NCBI GenBank assembly: GCA_012033595.1
Contig: JAAUQL010000017.1
Location: 1 to 64,000 of the forward strand
Direction: 5' to 3'
Origin: Cyclobacteriaceae bacterium
GTDB taxonomy: Bacteria > Bacteroidota > Bacteroidia > Cytophagales > Cyclobacteriaceae
Length of the DNA stretch: 64,000 bases
This document shows positions 44,489 through 54,157 of this stretch, one piece after another. Both the position numbers and the translations under genes were made by a program. Numbering within the stretch: the stretch's first letter is position 1; each line of letters opens with the position of its first letter. Under the pieces are notes generated by a model that worked only from the letters and a program-made list of their open reading frames with translations, was not told where the DNA came from and ran no database searches.

Positions 44489-45387
44489 ATGAAAAAAAAA
44501 TTCTTGCAATCTACTATTCACAAACCGGCCAGCTTAAGGAAATTATGGAGGACTTTCTCCAGCCTTTCCATCAGGCAGGCTGTCACGTGGAAACGGTGAG
44601 CATAGAAATGCAGAAGCCTTACCCTTTTCCCTGGACAAGCGAGAGATTTTTTGATGCCATGCCCGAAAGCGTACTGGGCATACCGCAGCCCCTTCAGGCA
44701 TTTGAACTGCAAGAAAACAAATATGATCTGATCATTTTGGGCTATCAGCCCTGGTATCTGTCGCCAAGTATTCCCACCACCGCTTTGCTCAAAGACCCCG
44801 GTTTTAAGGCCATTTTGAAAGACACCCCGGTGGTAACAGTGATCGGGGGTCGAAATATGTGGATTAATTCCCAGGAAAAAGTGAAGAGATTATTAAATGA
44901 AGCAAAAGCCATATTGGTGGGCAATGTGATCAGGATGGATAAAAATGAAAACCTGACCAGCGTAGTGACCATATTGTACTGGATGCTTGGAGGCAAAAAA
45001 GACCGATACCTGGGTATATTTCCCAAACCAGGTGTTGCTGACGCAGACATCTACAGTACTCATATATATGGCAAACTGGTATTGCAGGCGCTCCAAGCCA
45101 ACGATTATAGCGGATTACAAAACAATATAATAGCTGCCGGAGGCGCTTTTGTACAATGGAACCTTATGTTTATAGAGCTGAGGGCCAAAATACTATTTAA
45201 AGTATGGGCCTCTGCCATTATCAAAAAAAAGAACAGGACTTTGTGGCTTAAGTTTTTTAAATATTATTTAATGATTGCACTTTTCGTTGCTTCACCCATA
45301 GTTTTGCTTTTTTATATGATACTGGTCAGGCCTTTCAGGCTCAAGGCCGAAAAGAAACAAAAACAATTATTTTTAGATATTAAATAG
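44489..45387 (+). CDS. darA: DarA-like dialkylresorcinol condensing enzyme (flavodoxin-like N-terminus, C-terminal TM segment)
   Basis: KKILAIYYSQTGQLKEIMEDFLQPFHQAGCHVETVSIEMQKPYPFPWTSERFFDAMPESVLG; position directly before a KAS III-like gene. ORF track start 44377 is probably wrong: ATG at 44489 comes into frame if the A9 run is A10 (MKKKILAIYYS). Confidence 0.8.
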
Positions 45388-45398
45388 ATAAGAAGCAG

Positions 45399-46541
45399 AT
45401 GGCTGAAGTTTATATTACAAAAACAGCGAATTTTTTTCCAAATAGCCCGGTTTCAAACGATGAAATGGAGGATTATTTGGGTATGATCGATGGCAAACCT
45501 TCTAAATCGAGAAGGATAGTATTGCGGAACAACGGTATCGTAAACCGGTATTACGCCATCGACAAAGCCGGCAATGTAACCCACAGCAATGCCGAGATGT
45601 CGGCGCAGGCTTTGCGCAAGCTGTTCGACAACGATCCGGAACAGATCAAATCCATAGAGCTATTGAGCTGTGGCACTTCATCTGCCGATCAGTTGATGCC
45701 CTCCCATGCCGTTATGGTTCATGGGTTACTACCGGAGATGGATTCTGTGGAGGTAGTGTCGCCAGCGGGGGTATGCTGCGCGGGCATGCATTCGCTCAAA
45801 TACGCCTACATGGCCGTGAAGCTGGGCGATGTAAACAATGCAGTGGCCACCGGCTCTGAATTGTTTGCACCACTGCTCAGGGCCAATACGTTTGAGGAAG
45901 AAGCCCAAAAACTCAAAAGCCTTCAGGAAAACCCATACATCGGCTTCGAAAAAGAATTTCTGCGTTGGATGCTGTCAGATGGCGCCGGGGCGCTTTACCT
46001 GTCGAACACGAAAAACGAGAACGAACTCAACCTGAAAATAGACTGGATAGAAGGCGTATCGTATGCCAATAAAATAGAACCCTGTATGTACATGGGTTGC
46101 GAGAAGCTTGAAAATGGATCACTTAAGAGCTTTAAGACCATGACCCCCGAAGAACTGATCGGGGGCTCAGCCCTGAGCATTAAGCAGGATGTGAAGCTGC
46201 TCAGCCAGCACATAGTTTCTTTCGGCTATGACAAACTCAAAGATATATTTGACAAAAAAGGAATAACCATAGAAGAAGTTGACCACTTCCTGCCGCATAT
46301 TTCCAGCAATTTTTTCAGAAGCAAAATTGCCGATATCCTGGTGGAGCATGGCATGGGCGTACCCGAAGAAAAGTGGTTTATCAACCTGTACACCGTGGGC
46401 AACGTAGGTGCCGCTTCCATCTACCTGATGATTGACGAACTGTACCACAGCGGTAAGTTGAAAAAAGGCGATAAAATTTTGCTTGTTGTACCAGAAAGCT
46501 CAAGATTTTCCTACTCTTTCGGACTACTGACAGTTTGCTAA
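45399..46541 (+). CDS. darB: DarB-like KAS III family 3-oxoacyl-ACP synthase
   Basis: SPAGVCCAGMHSLKYAYMAVKLGDVNNAVATGSE (Cys), DHFLPHISSNFF (His), YTVGNVGAASIYLMIDEL (Asn). Confidence 0.85.
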   Translation: MAEVYITKTANFFPNSPVSNDEMEDYLGMIDGKPSKSRRIVLRNNGIVNRYYAIDKAGNVTHSNAEMSAQALRKLFDNDPEQIKSIELLSCGTSSADQLMPSHAVMVHGLLPEMDSVEVVSPAGVCCAGMHSLKYAYMAVKLGDVNNAVATGSELFAPLLRANTFEEEAQKLKSLQENPYIGFEKEFLRWMLSDGAGALYLSNTKNENELNLKIDWIEGVSYANKIEPCMYMGCEKLENGSLKSFKTMTPEELIGGSALSIKQDVKLLSQHIVSFGYDKLKDIFDKKGITIEEVDHFLPHISSNFFRSKIADILVEHGMGVPEEKWFINLYTVGNVGAASIYLMIDELYHSGKLKKGDKILLVVPESSRFSYSFGLLTVC

Positions 46542-46542
46542 A

Positions 46543-46938
46543 ATGAAAAAAGAAGACCTTCCTCAGGACAAAGGAGCGATAAAAGATCTGTGCTATGTAG
46601 TAGATGAACGTGGCAACTACACCACCGGACTGAGCGATGGTTGGGAAATAAAAGTGAAAGCCCTGGATGTGGCGTGGGACGATATCAAAGAAAAAACCGC
46701 TGCGGCATTGGCAGAAGTAAAAAGCGGCAAAGCCAGCCCCATAAAATACTACATGGAACGCAGCATCATGGATGTCGGCATCGTGGCGGCTTATACCGGA
46801 TTCTGGAGATGGCAGGTAAAAAGGCACCTCAAACCCGGTGTTTTCAAAAATTTGAATGATAAAAAATTAAAAAAATACGCTGATCTGTTTGAAATTGAAT
46901 TGGAGGAATTGAAAAAGATGGGAGAATATGGAGCTTAG
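46543..46938 (+). CDS. uncharacterised 131 aa protein in the flexirubin cluster
   Basis: clean ORF starting 2 bp after the darB-like stop and overlapping the BtrH-like ORF. Confidence 0.7.
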   Translation: MKKEDLPQDKGAIKDLCYVVDERGNYTTGLSDGWEIKVKALDVAWDDIKEKTAAALAEVKSGKASPIKYYMERSIMDVGIVAAYTGFWRWQVKRHLKPGVFKNLNDKKLKKYADLFEIELEELKKMGEYGA

Positions 46939-47938
46939 TTTCAATCACGTTCAGTCGGCGCACTGCGAAAATGGGGTAACTAGAAATTTATTGAACCATA
47001 TCGGAATTGAGCAGATGACAGAACCCCTGGCATTTGGCATTGGCTCCGGCTTGTTCTTCATCTATATTCCTTTCGTCAAAATCAACAACGGCCCTGCCAT
47101 TTCGTACCGCACCATGCCCGGCATGATATTCAACCGAGCCTGCAAGTCGCTCCAGGTACCTCTGCTCAGAAAAAAATTCAACTCAGAAGAGGCCGCAAAA
47201 GCTTATTTGGATGAGGCCATAGCCAGTGGCACTCCGGTCGGCTGCCAGGTGGGGGTGTACTATTTGCCCTATTTTCCCAGGGAATACCGTTTCCACTTCA
47301 ATGCACATAACCTGGTGATCTATGGCAAAGAAAACGATGAGTACCTGGTGAGCGACCCCGTAATGGAACACGTGACTCGCCTCAACGCTTTCGACCTCAA
47401 CCGGGTGCGGTTTTCAAAAGGATTTCTTGCCCCAAAAGGGCAATTGTATTATCCGAAAGAGCACAAAACCGTGAGTGACGACCTGGTCAGGAAGGCCATT
47501 CTCACCGGCATGAAAAGGAACATCAGGCATATGTTGCACGCCCATGTACCGATACTCGGAGTCGATGGCATCAGATTCACGGCCCACAGGATCAGGAAAT
47601 GGAAAAGCAAACTCGGCGACAAAGCGGCGCGCAGTTATCTCGCCCAACTGGTACGGATGCAAGAAGAAATAGGTACCGGAGGGGGCGGATTTAGGTTCAT
47701 CTATGCGGCCTTTCTGCAAGAGTCTTCCGCATATTTTCCAGAGAAAGGCCTCGTTGGCATTTCCGAACAATTTACCAAATCGGGAGATCTTTGGCGAAGC
47801 GTGGCCGTGCAGGCAGCAGGCATCTACAAAGGCCGGCTTGGAGGCCAGCAAGACTACGACCACCTCAGTCAGATGATGATGGAAATAGCAGATATAGAAG
47901 GCAATGCATTTAGGAACTTATCAAAAACATTGAAGTAA
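46928..47938 (+). CDS. BtrH N-terminal domain-containing protein (papain-like acyltransferase relative)
   Basis: FNHVQSAHCENGVTRNLLNHIGIEQMTEPLAFGIGSGLFFIYIPF; later INSAEEA/GTPVGCQVGVYYLPYFPREYRFHFNAHNLVIYGKENDEYLVSDPV (His/Asp region). Confidence 0.78.
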   Translation: MELSFNHVQSAHCENGVTRNLLNHIGIEQMTEPLAFGIGSGLFFIYIPFVKINNGPAISYRTMPGMIFNRACKSLQVPLLRKKFNSEEAAKAYLDEAIASGTPVGCQVGVYYLPYFPREYRFHFNAHNLVIYGKENDEYLVSDPVMEHVTRLNAFDLNRVRFSKGFLAPKGQLYYPKEHKTVSDDLVRKAILTGMKRNIRHMLHAHVPILGVDGIRFTAHRIRKWKSKLGDKAARSYLAQLVRMQEEIGTGGGGFRFIYAAFLQESSAYFPEKGLVGISEQFTKSGDLWRSVAVQAAGIYKGRLGGQQDYDHLSQMMMEIADIEGNAFRNLSKTLK

Positions 47939-47941
47939 TTC

Positions 47942-48681
47942 ATGACAAATCAGGCCGTCGTTGTTAAAGATCTGCATTTCAAATACGCCACTGCGCCATC
48001 ACTTTTTGATGGATTTGAGATACAAATAAACGAGGGCCAACGCTTTGGCATTTTTGGCCCCAACGGGGCAGGAAAAACCACACTCATGTCCATCATCACG
48101 GGCATCCTGCCTTTGGTTGACGGTAGCATCACAATTTTTGATCACGATCTGAAACAGGAAAAGAAAAAGGCCCAATCGCTCATCGGTTTTGTTCCACAGG
48201 ATTTTTCGTTTTACGATGTGCTCACGCCCATGGAAAACCTGGAGTTTTTTGGTATTTGGAGCAATGTGGACAAAAAGAAAATCAACGCCCTCTCCAAAGA
48301 CATATTGCAGGTGCTTGGCCTGTACGAGGTGAGAAACAAAAATGTGAGAAGATTTCGGGAGGGATGAAAAGGAGGGTCAATCTGGCCATAGGTGTGATCC
48401 ACCATCCCAAAATTCTCTTCCTCGACGAACCTACCACCGGGGTGGACGTGCAAAGTCGGCATGCGATTTTGGAATTTTTACTAAAGCTCAATCGTGAAGG
48501 GACTACCATCGTGTATACGTCGCACCATTTACGCGAGGCAGAGGATCTGTGCGACCATGTCGCCATGATCGACGCAGGAAAAATCATATCAAACGGAAAA
48601 TCGTCCGATTTAATCGACCGGCATGCAGGCGGTCTCGAAGGATTGTATATGGAACTGACAGGAAAAGCATACAGGGATTGA
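47942..48681 (+). CDS. ABC transporter ATP-binding protein, frameshift near 48351
   Basis: GPNGAGKTTLMSIITGIL (Walker A), ISGGMKRRVNLAIG (signature, second ORF), ILFLDEPTTGVD (Walker B). Restoring one A (AGA[A]AG) joins the ORFs. Confidence 0.93.
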
Positions 48682-48683
48682 TT

Positions 48684-49957
48684 ATGATAAAACTTTGGGC
48701 TTGTTTAAAAAAGGACATCAGAATCATTTCCCGCGACAAAGTAGGCCTGGCGCTGCTATTTCTTATGCCCATCATACTGGTAGTGGTGATCACCAGTGTA
48801 CAAAACAGCGCCTTTGAAGTCGTAAACGATAACAAAATAAAATTGCTGCTCAGCAACCACGACGAAGGCCGATTGGGTCAGGCATTGGCCAAAGCCATAG
48901 AACAGATGGGACTGTTTGAAATGCACCAAGCAAAGACGGACGAAAAAGATTTTTCTGATGCTTTGTTTGCGCACGACGCCATGGTGGGCATACTTATCCC
49001 TTCCGGCTTCTCGCAAAAAGAACAAACTCAGGCTGACCATCTGGTAAACTTAGCCCTGGCCGACCTTGGCCTGAACGAAAGGCCGACGCAGGCAAATGGT
49101 GTCGATTCGGGCGCAATTACCATTACTACCATCCGGTGCTGCAAAAATCTTTTCGTTTTTCCATCAACGGCGTCATCACCACCGGACTGCAAGGCCTCAA
49201 AAGCAAATTGATGATCGAGACCTTATACAGCTCACTGGGTCAGGATTCCATTTCTGCTGACGTCGAAAACTCCCTTTTAGACAGCCAATCGGGTATACAT
49301 GAAGTGACCCTCACCAAGAGCGGCTATAGTTTTTTGCCCAATGCGTCGCAGCACAACGTACCCGCCTGGACTATCTTTGCTTTGTTTTTTATGGTCATTT
49401 CCCTGGGGTCGAACATGGTAAAGGAAAAACAAGAAGGTAGCTTCGTACGAATCAAGACCTTGCCTACCTCCTATTTCATGGCACTGCTATCGAAGCAAAT
49501 CACCTACATGGTAGTGGCCATCGTACAGGTATTTGTCATATTTTCCATTGGCATTTGGGTTTTTCCCAGCCTCGATTTGCCAGCGCTCAATATGCCCGGA
49601 AGCATGTGGGCGCTCACCCTGGTGACGGTTTTCACCGCTTTGTCGGCCATCAGCTATGCTATTTTTATTGGCGTATTTGCCAATACCCAGGAGCAAGCCA
49701 ATGGAATTGGCGCTGTTTCAGTAGTCATTTTGGCGGCCATTGGAGGCATTATGGTTCCCGACTTTGTGATGCCCTCGTTTATTCAAAAAATTATGGTCGT
49801 TTCTCCCTTGCACTGGTGTTTAGAAGCTTATTATGAACTTTTTTTGGAAGGTGGGGCGATGAGCGATATTTATATTAGTATTGTACCTTTACTTTTCTTC
49901 TCGCTCATATTGCAGAGCTTTGCCATAGTGGGTTTGAAGAGAAAAAATTTGATTTAA
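48684..49957 (+). CDS. ABC-2 type transporter permease, frameshift near 49115
   Basis: KDIRIISRDKVGLALLFLMPIILVVVITSVQNSAF, then KSFRFSINGVITTG...TIFALFFMVISLGSNMVKEKQEGSFVRIKTLPTSY...SPLHWCLEAYYELFLEGG. One base restored before AATTACCATTACTACCATCCG joins the frames. Confidence 0.9.
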
Positions 49958-49962
49958 CAATT

Positions 49963-50226
49963 ATGGATAGAGAGATTTTAGTAAAAGATTTGAAAAAGCA
50001 CATCATCACCTACCTCAACCTGCTGGACATGACTCCCGAAGACCTCAAAAATGATGTGCCACTTTTTGGCGATGAATTGGGATTGGACTCCATAGATTCG
50101 GTAGAGCTGATCGTACTTTTAGAAAGAGAATATGGCATTAAAATAGAAGATCCGAAAGAAGGCCGTAAGGTACTCGTCGATGTAAATACCATAGCAGATT
50201 ACATTATTGCAAAAACCCCGGCCTGA
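49963..50226 (+). CDS. acyl carrier protein
   Basis: 87 aa, LGLDSIDSVELIVLLEREYGIKIEDPKEG. Confidence 0.95.
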   Translation: MDREILVKDLKKHIITYLNLLDMTPEDLKNDVPLFGDELGLDSIDSVELIVLLEREYGIKIEDPKEGRKVLVDVNTIADYIIAKTPA

Positions 50227-50229
50227 TAG

Positions 50230-51399
50230 ATGCCCAGCGTAATGATTACCGGTATAGGGGCGATTTCGCCCTTGGGCAACACTGTTGATGAACACAGGGA
50301 AGCTTTTGCGCAGGGCAAATCCGGCCTATCCAGACTCGAAATGTTCACTACCAGGTATGCCGATCTTCTGTATTTTGGTGAAATAAAAACGTCGAGTGAT
50401 GCGCTGCGCTCCATACTTGGCGTAAGCGAAAAAAATGTAACGCGCAATTCGCTCCTGGCCTTGCACGCCATGCAGGAAGCGCTGCAAATGAGTGGCCTGG
50501 AACCACAGCAGATAGCTGCATCTGGCACCGCACTAATCGGCGCCAACACCACTGCGGGCATTTGCCTTACCGATGAGCTGTACCATGATGCCAACCGCGA
50601 CACCAACCCTTCGGCCTATATCAACGACTACGATGCCGGCTCGATAAATATATTCCTGCAAAGGATATTCAACATCAAAGGTGTGGTGAATACCATCAAT
50701 ACGGCCTGTTCGTCGTCGGCAAATGCCATTGCCTATGGCACGCGGCTCATCAAATCCGGAATGGCAGACAGGGCCATAGTGGGCGGGGTAGATAGCCTTG
50801 CGAAGTTTACCATCAATGGCTTCAATGCGCTGGGAATACTATCATCGGAAAAATGCAGACCATTTGATAAAAACAGAAACGGACTTAATCTTGGCGAAGG
50901 TGCAGCTTTTTTGATTTTGGAAAGGGAAGACCTGACCGGCAATAAAAAAATACTGGCAGAGGTGACGGGTTACGCAAACACCAACGATGCCTACCATCCT
51001 TCCTCGCTATCGCCGCAAGGTAATGGCCCCTACCTGGCTATGAAAACAGCCCTGGAAACCGCAGGCCTAAAACCATACGATATAGGCTATATCAACACGC
51101 ACGGTACCGGTACCGAAAACAACGATGAAGTAGAAGCCATAGCCATGGGAAGACTGTTTGAAAAAATACCAGCTTTTGGCTCAAGTAAATCGAGCATTGG
51201 CCATACCCTGGGCGCTGCCGGAGCCATAGAAGCGGTGGTTTCTGTGCTCAACCTGATGTACCAGGAAATCTTCCCAAGCCTAAACTTCGACACGCCCATG
51301 TATGAGCAGGCACCTGCACCGGCTACCCACCACCAAAAAGTGGAAATAGCGCATATCATGTCCAATTCATTTGGCTTTGGCGCAATTGCAGTTCATTAA
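50230..51399 (+). CDS. beta-ketoacyl-ACP synthase (FabF-like, CHH)
   Basis: NTACSSSANAIAYG, NTHGTGTENNDEVEA, SSIGHTLGAAGAIEAV. Confidence 0.95.
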   Translation: MPSVMITGIGAISPLGNTVDEHREAFAQGKSGLSRLEMFTTRYADLLYFGEIKTSSDALRSILGVSEKNVTRNSLLALHAMQEALQMSGLEPQQIAASGTALIGANTTAGICLTDELYHDANRDTNPSAYINDYDAGSINIFLQRIFNIKGVVNTINTACSSSANAIAYGTRLIKSGMADRAIVGGVDSLAKFTINGFNALGILSSEKCRPFDKNRNGLNLGEGAAFLILEREDLTGNKKILAEVTGYANTNDAYHPSSLSPQGNGPYLAMKTALETAGLKPYDIGYINTHGTGTENNDEVEAIAMGRLFEKIPAFGSSKSSIGHTLGAAGAIEAVVSVLNLMYQEIFPSLNFDTPMYEQAPAPATHHQKVEIAHIMSNSFGFGAIAVH

Positions 51400-51419
51400 T
51401 TATCTCTAAACCAGCCTAG

Positions 51420-52457
51420 ATGAACATAATACAATCTACGTGCATTTCGGCGCAAAACACCTTTTTGACCCCTGAACCAGCCTTCGGGCACCTCCCCGCA
51501 GGCAGCAAGCTGGAAGCCAAAGAACCTCCGTATGAAAATATACCCCGGAGCCTCTTGCGCCGCATGGGCAAAGCAGTGCGCATGGGGGTGGGCGCAGCCC
51601 TGCCTTTGATAGAAAAAAACATTACGCCAAACGGTATAATAATAGGCACGGGCAATGGTGGCATGGAAGACTGCATACGGTTTCTCAACCAGATCATCGA
51701 CTACGACGAAGGCACCCTCACTCCTACCAACTTCGTACAAAGCACCGCCAACGCCATAGCCGCCCAGGCAGGTCTGATGAGCGGCAACCTCGGCTATAAT
51801 ATCACCCATGTGCACAGAGGCCTGGCTTTTGAAAATGCTGTTATCGACGCACTGATGCTCCTCAAAGAAAATCCTAAAGCCAACTACCTCCTTGGCGGTA
51901 TCGATGAAATTTCCACCTATAATTTCAACATCGACCAACTTGGCGGCTGGGTAAAAGAAGAGTTTCCTGCCACGCAGGATATATACGAGACCACCAGCAA
52001 TGGCAGCCTGGCCGGAGAAGGTGCTGTTGTGTTTGTGGTGGGCAATGCGCCAGATAAACCAGACATCAAAGCTTGCCAAACCTTGCATAGCACCCATAGT
52101 CAGGAGGTGATGCAATCGCTTGGCGCAATGGTCGAGCTGCATTTGCCCGGTGGATTTGCCGATGTGGATGTGCTGATCAGCGGTGAAAATGGTGATGGGC
52201 GTTTCAAACATTTTTATACTGATTGCGAAGCGCTATTGACCAACAACACCGCCATTGCCAGGTTCAAGCATCTGTCGGGAGAGTTCCCCAGTGCATCGGC
52301 ATTTGGGTTGTGGCTGTCAGGCGAAATACTAAAACATCAAACCATACCTGTAAATGCGCTAAAGAACCCCGGATCAACATCCACATTCAAAAATGTCTTG
52401 ATTTACAATAATTTTCGTGGCCAACAGCATGGATTTATGCTGGTGGGGTTGGGATAA
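51420..52457 (+). CDS. beta-ketoacyl synthase chain-length-factor-like protein
   Basis: RRMGKAVRMGVGAALPLIEK, GTGNGGMEDCIRFLNQII, PTNFVQSTANAIAAQAGL; active-site Cys region replaced (VHRGLAFENAVIDAL). Confidence 0.88.
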   Translation: MNIIQSTCISAQNTFLTPEPAFGHLPAGSKLEAKEPPYENIPRSLLRRMGKAVRMGVGAALPLIEKNITPNGIIIGTGNGGMEDCIRFLNQIIDYDEGTLTPTNFVQSTANAIAAQAGLMSGNLGYNITHVHRGLAFENAVIDALMLLKENPKANYLLGGIDEISTYNFNIDQLGGWVKEEFPATQDIYETTSNGSLAGEGAVVFVVGNAPDKPDIKACQTLHSTHSQEVMQSLGAMVELHLPGGFADVDVLISGENGDGRFKHFYTDCEALLTNNTAIARFKHLSGEFPSASAFGLWLSGEILKHQTIPVNALKNPGSTSTFKNVLIYNNFRGQQHGFMLVGLG

Positions 52458-52653
52458 CTTTTTGATGATGAGGACAATCAACATGCGTGGCTAGCTGCCG
52501 GCGTCTCTGGATCATGAGTGTGTCGCAATCGCTGTGTTGTCGGCCCTACGCTCATTTCCAAGAGTTTAAACACAGACAACATTTTACATTTTTAAGCCGT
52601 CCTTATGTAAGTTTAAAGCGTTAATGACCCATTTTATTTAAACTTGACAACCT

Positions 52654-52682
52654 TTGAAATCCACAATTGTATCATATCTTTA
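52654..52682 (+). promoter_or_regulatory. possible Bacteroidota promoter upstream of 52751 gene
   Basis: TTG-N18-TATCTTTA, one mismatch from TAnnTTTG. Confidence 0.3.
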
Positions 52683-52750
52683 GCTTTCCTTTTTGTAATA
52701 CTTTAGAAATAATTGATATCTTTTTTTTTAACTAAATATAATTTACCATC

Positions 52751-53353
52751 ATGACAAAACAACTCCTTTTCCTCCTGGCCCTTGCATGCCCTTTTATTGT
52801 AAATGCACAAAAAATATCAGCTTCAGGTTCATTTGATTTTCTGAAAGAAGCAAAAAAAATGCAGACAAGCTTCAACTACGAAAACGTGGTGGTGGGCGAA
52901 TTCAGTAACGAGAACGATTATGTACGGCGAGAAGTGACCGAAAAAAATGACAAAGAACCCGGTTCTGGCGAGATTTGGAAAGAAAAATGGTATGCCAACA
53001 GATCTAACAGATTCGAACCTAACTTTTTGGAGCTTTTTAATAAACACGCTGCTGACTATGGGGTATCTGCTGTACGCGATGAACAAACAAAGTATGTAAT
53101 GGAAGTAAAAACCATTTCAATAGACCCGGGATGGAATGTAGGGGTAATGAGACGACCGGCTCTGATCGACTTTGTAGTTTACTTCTACGACAGAAACGAA
53201 CCTGACAACATCCTGGCCAAGGTGGAATTAGCAAAATGTACAGGTCAGGATGCAATGGGCTATGACTTTGACAGTGCCTACAGAATGGAAGAAGCGTACG
53301 CCAAAGGGGCAAAATCGCTGGCTAAATACCTGGCAAAGAAAATGCCGAAATAA
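52751..53353 (+). CDS. hypothetical secreted protein
   Basis: signal peptide MTKQLLFLLALACPFIVNAQ; clean ORF. Confidence 0.65.
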   Translation: MTKQLLFLLALACPFIVNAQKISASGSFDFLKEAKKMQTSFNYENVVVGEFSNENDYVRREVTEKNDKEPGSGEIWKEKWYANRSNRFEPNFLELFNKHAADYGVSAVRDEQTKYVMEVKTISIDPGWNVGVMRRPALIDFVVYFYDRNEPDNILAKVELAKCTGQDAMGYDFDSAYRMEEAYAKGAKSLAKYLAKKMPK

Positions 53354-53384
53354 GAAAAAAATACCCTGCGAAAATACCCCGTTC

Positions 53385-53403
53385 AGCCTCACAAGGTGAG
53401 GCT
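53385..53403 (+). terminator. hairpin downstream of 52751 gene
   Basis: AGCCTCAC-AAG-GTGAGGCT perfect 8 bp stem, weak T-tract downstream. Confidence 0.5.
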
Positions 53404-53444
53404 ATTTCTGAACAAGGCCATTTTTTATGGGGATGCCATAAAAC

Positions 53445-53478
53445 AAAAAAGGCGGTAGAACCGGAATTCTATCGCCTT
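53445..53478 (-). terminator. intrinsic terminator for the 53498 gene (minus strand)
   Basis: minus strand AAGGCGATAGAATTCCGGTTCTACCGCCTTTTTT: long stem followed by T-run. Confidence 0.7.
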
Positions 53479-53497
53479 CATTTCATATATCTTATGA

Positions 53498-54124
53498 CTA
53501 TTTTTTGCCTATGGCCTTAGCGGCTTTCTTGTAGTCTTTACCACTCAATTCCATGGTTTCAGCTACAGTTTTGGCCCAAAAATTACGCAGGCCAAATCCG
53601 CCAGGCTTACCAACGTAGTTTTGTGAATGTAGTACTTCAAGAGTTTGAGGGTCAAAAAACACTACATACATCGACCCTTTTTCATCCAACTTGCTAAAGT
53701 ATTCGATCACATAGAGTAAGCCTACTCCGTCTTTTTCTTTTAATCCATCATAATTTTTAACGATTGCTTCAATGTCGCCTTCGTTAAATTTATAGGATTC
53801 ATTGATCACCAATTCATAATCATCGCTCAATTGGTTTTGTTGGTTCACAACAGAAAGATCATGAACGACTTTGTCTTTTTGATAAGTTTTTGCTAAATCA
53901 TATTTGTCTGCTTCGATGACGATCAGTTGGTTCCACTTATCAAAAAATTCATTTTTGACGGCCGATTCATCTGTAAATCCCGTTGATCCGATCATTTTTG
54001 ACTTGCTAAAATCGAGCCCTGCCCAGATCAATTTTTTAGCGCCGAAAACCTCCGGGTTGGTTTGTGCATTAACTCTAAATGCCAGCATTAAGGTGAGAAT
54101 GAGTAAAAAACTTACTTTTTTCAT
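53498..54124 (-). CDS. hypothetical secreted protein
   Basis: signal peptide MKKVSFLLILTLMLAFRVNAQ; clean ORF. Confidence 0.65.
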   Translation of the reverse strand: MKKVSFLLILTLMLAFRVNAQTNPEVFGAKKLIWAGLDFSKSKMIGSTGFTDESAVKNEFFDKWNQLIVIEADKYDLAKTYQKDKVVHDLSVVNQQNQLSDDYELVINESYKFNEGDIEAIVKNYDGLKEKDGVGLLYVIEYFSKLDEKGSMYVVFFDPQTLEVLHSQNYVGKPGGFGLRNFWAKTVAETMELSGKDYKKAAKAIGKK

Positions 54125-54157
54125 GTTTTAGTGTAGTTTAAAAATTTTATTGATTGG

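Noticed and set aside
47942-48681. Programmed ribosomal frameshift in the ABC ATPase
   Set aside because: The same kind of slip occurs in many unrelated genes of the window; sequence error is simpler
51396-52211. 271 aa minus-strand ORF opposite the CLF gene
   Set aside because: Antisense shadow ORF; the plus strand has clear CLF similarity
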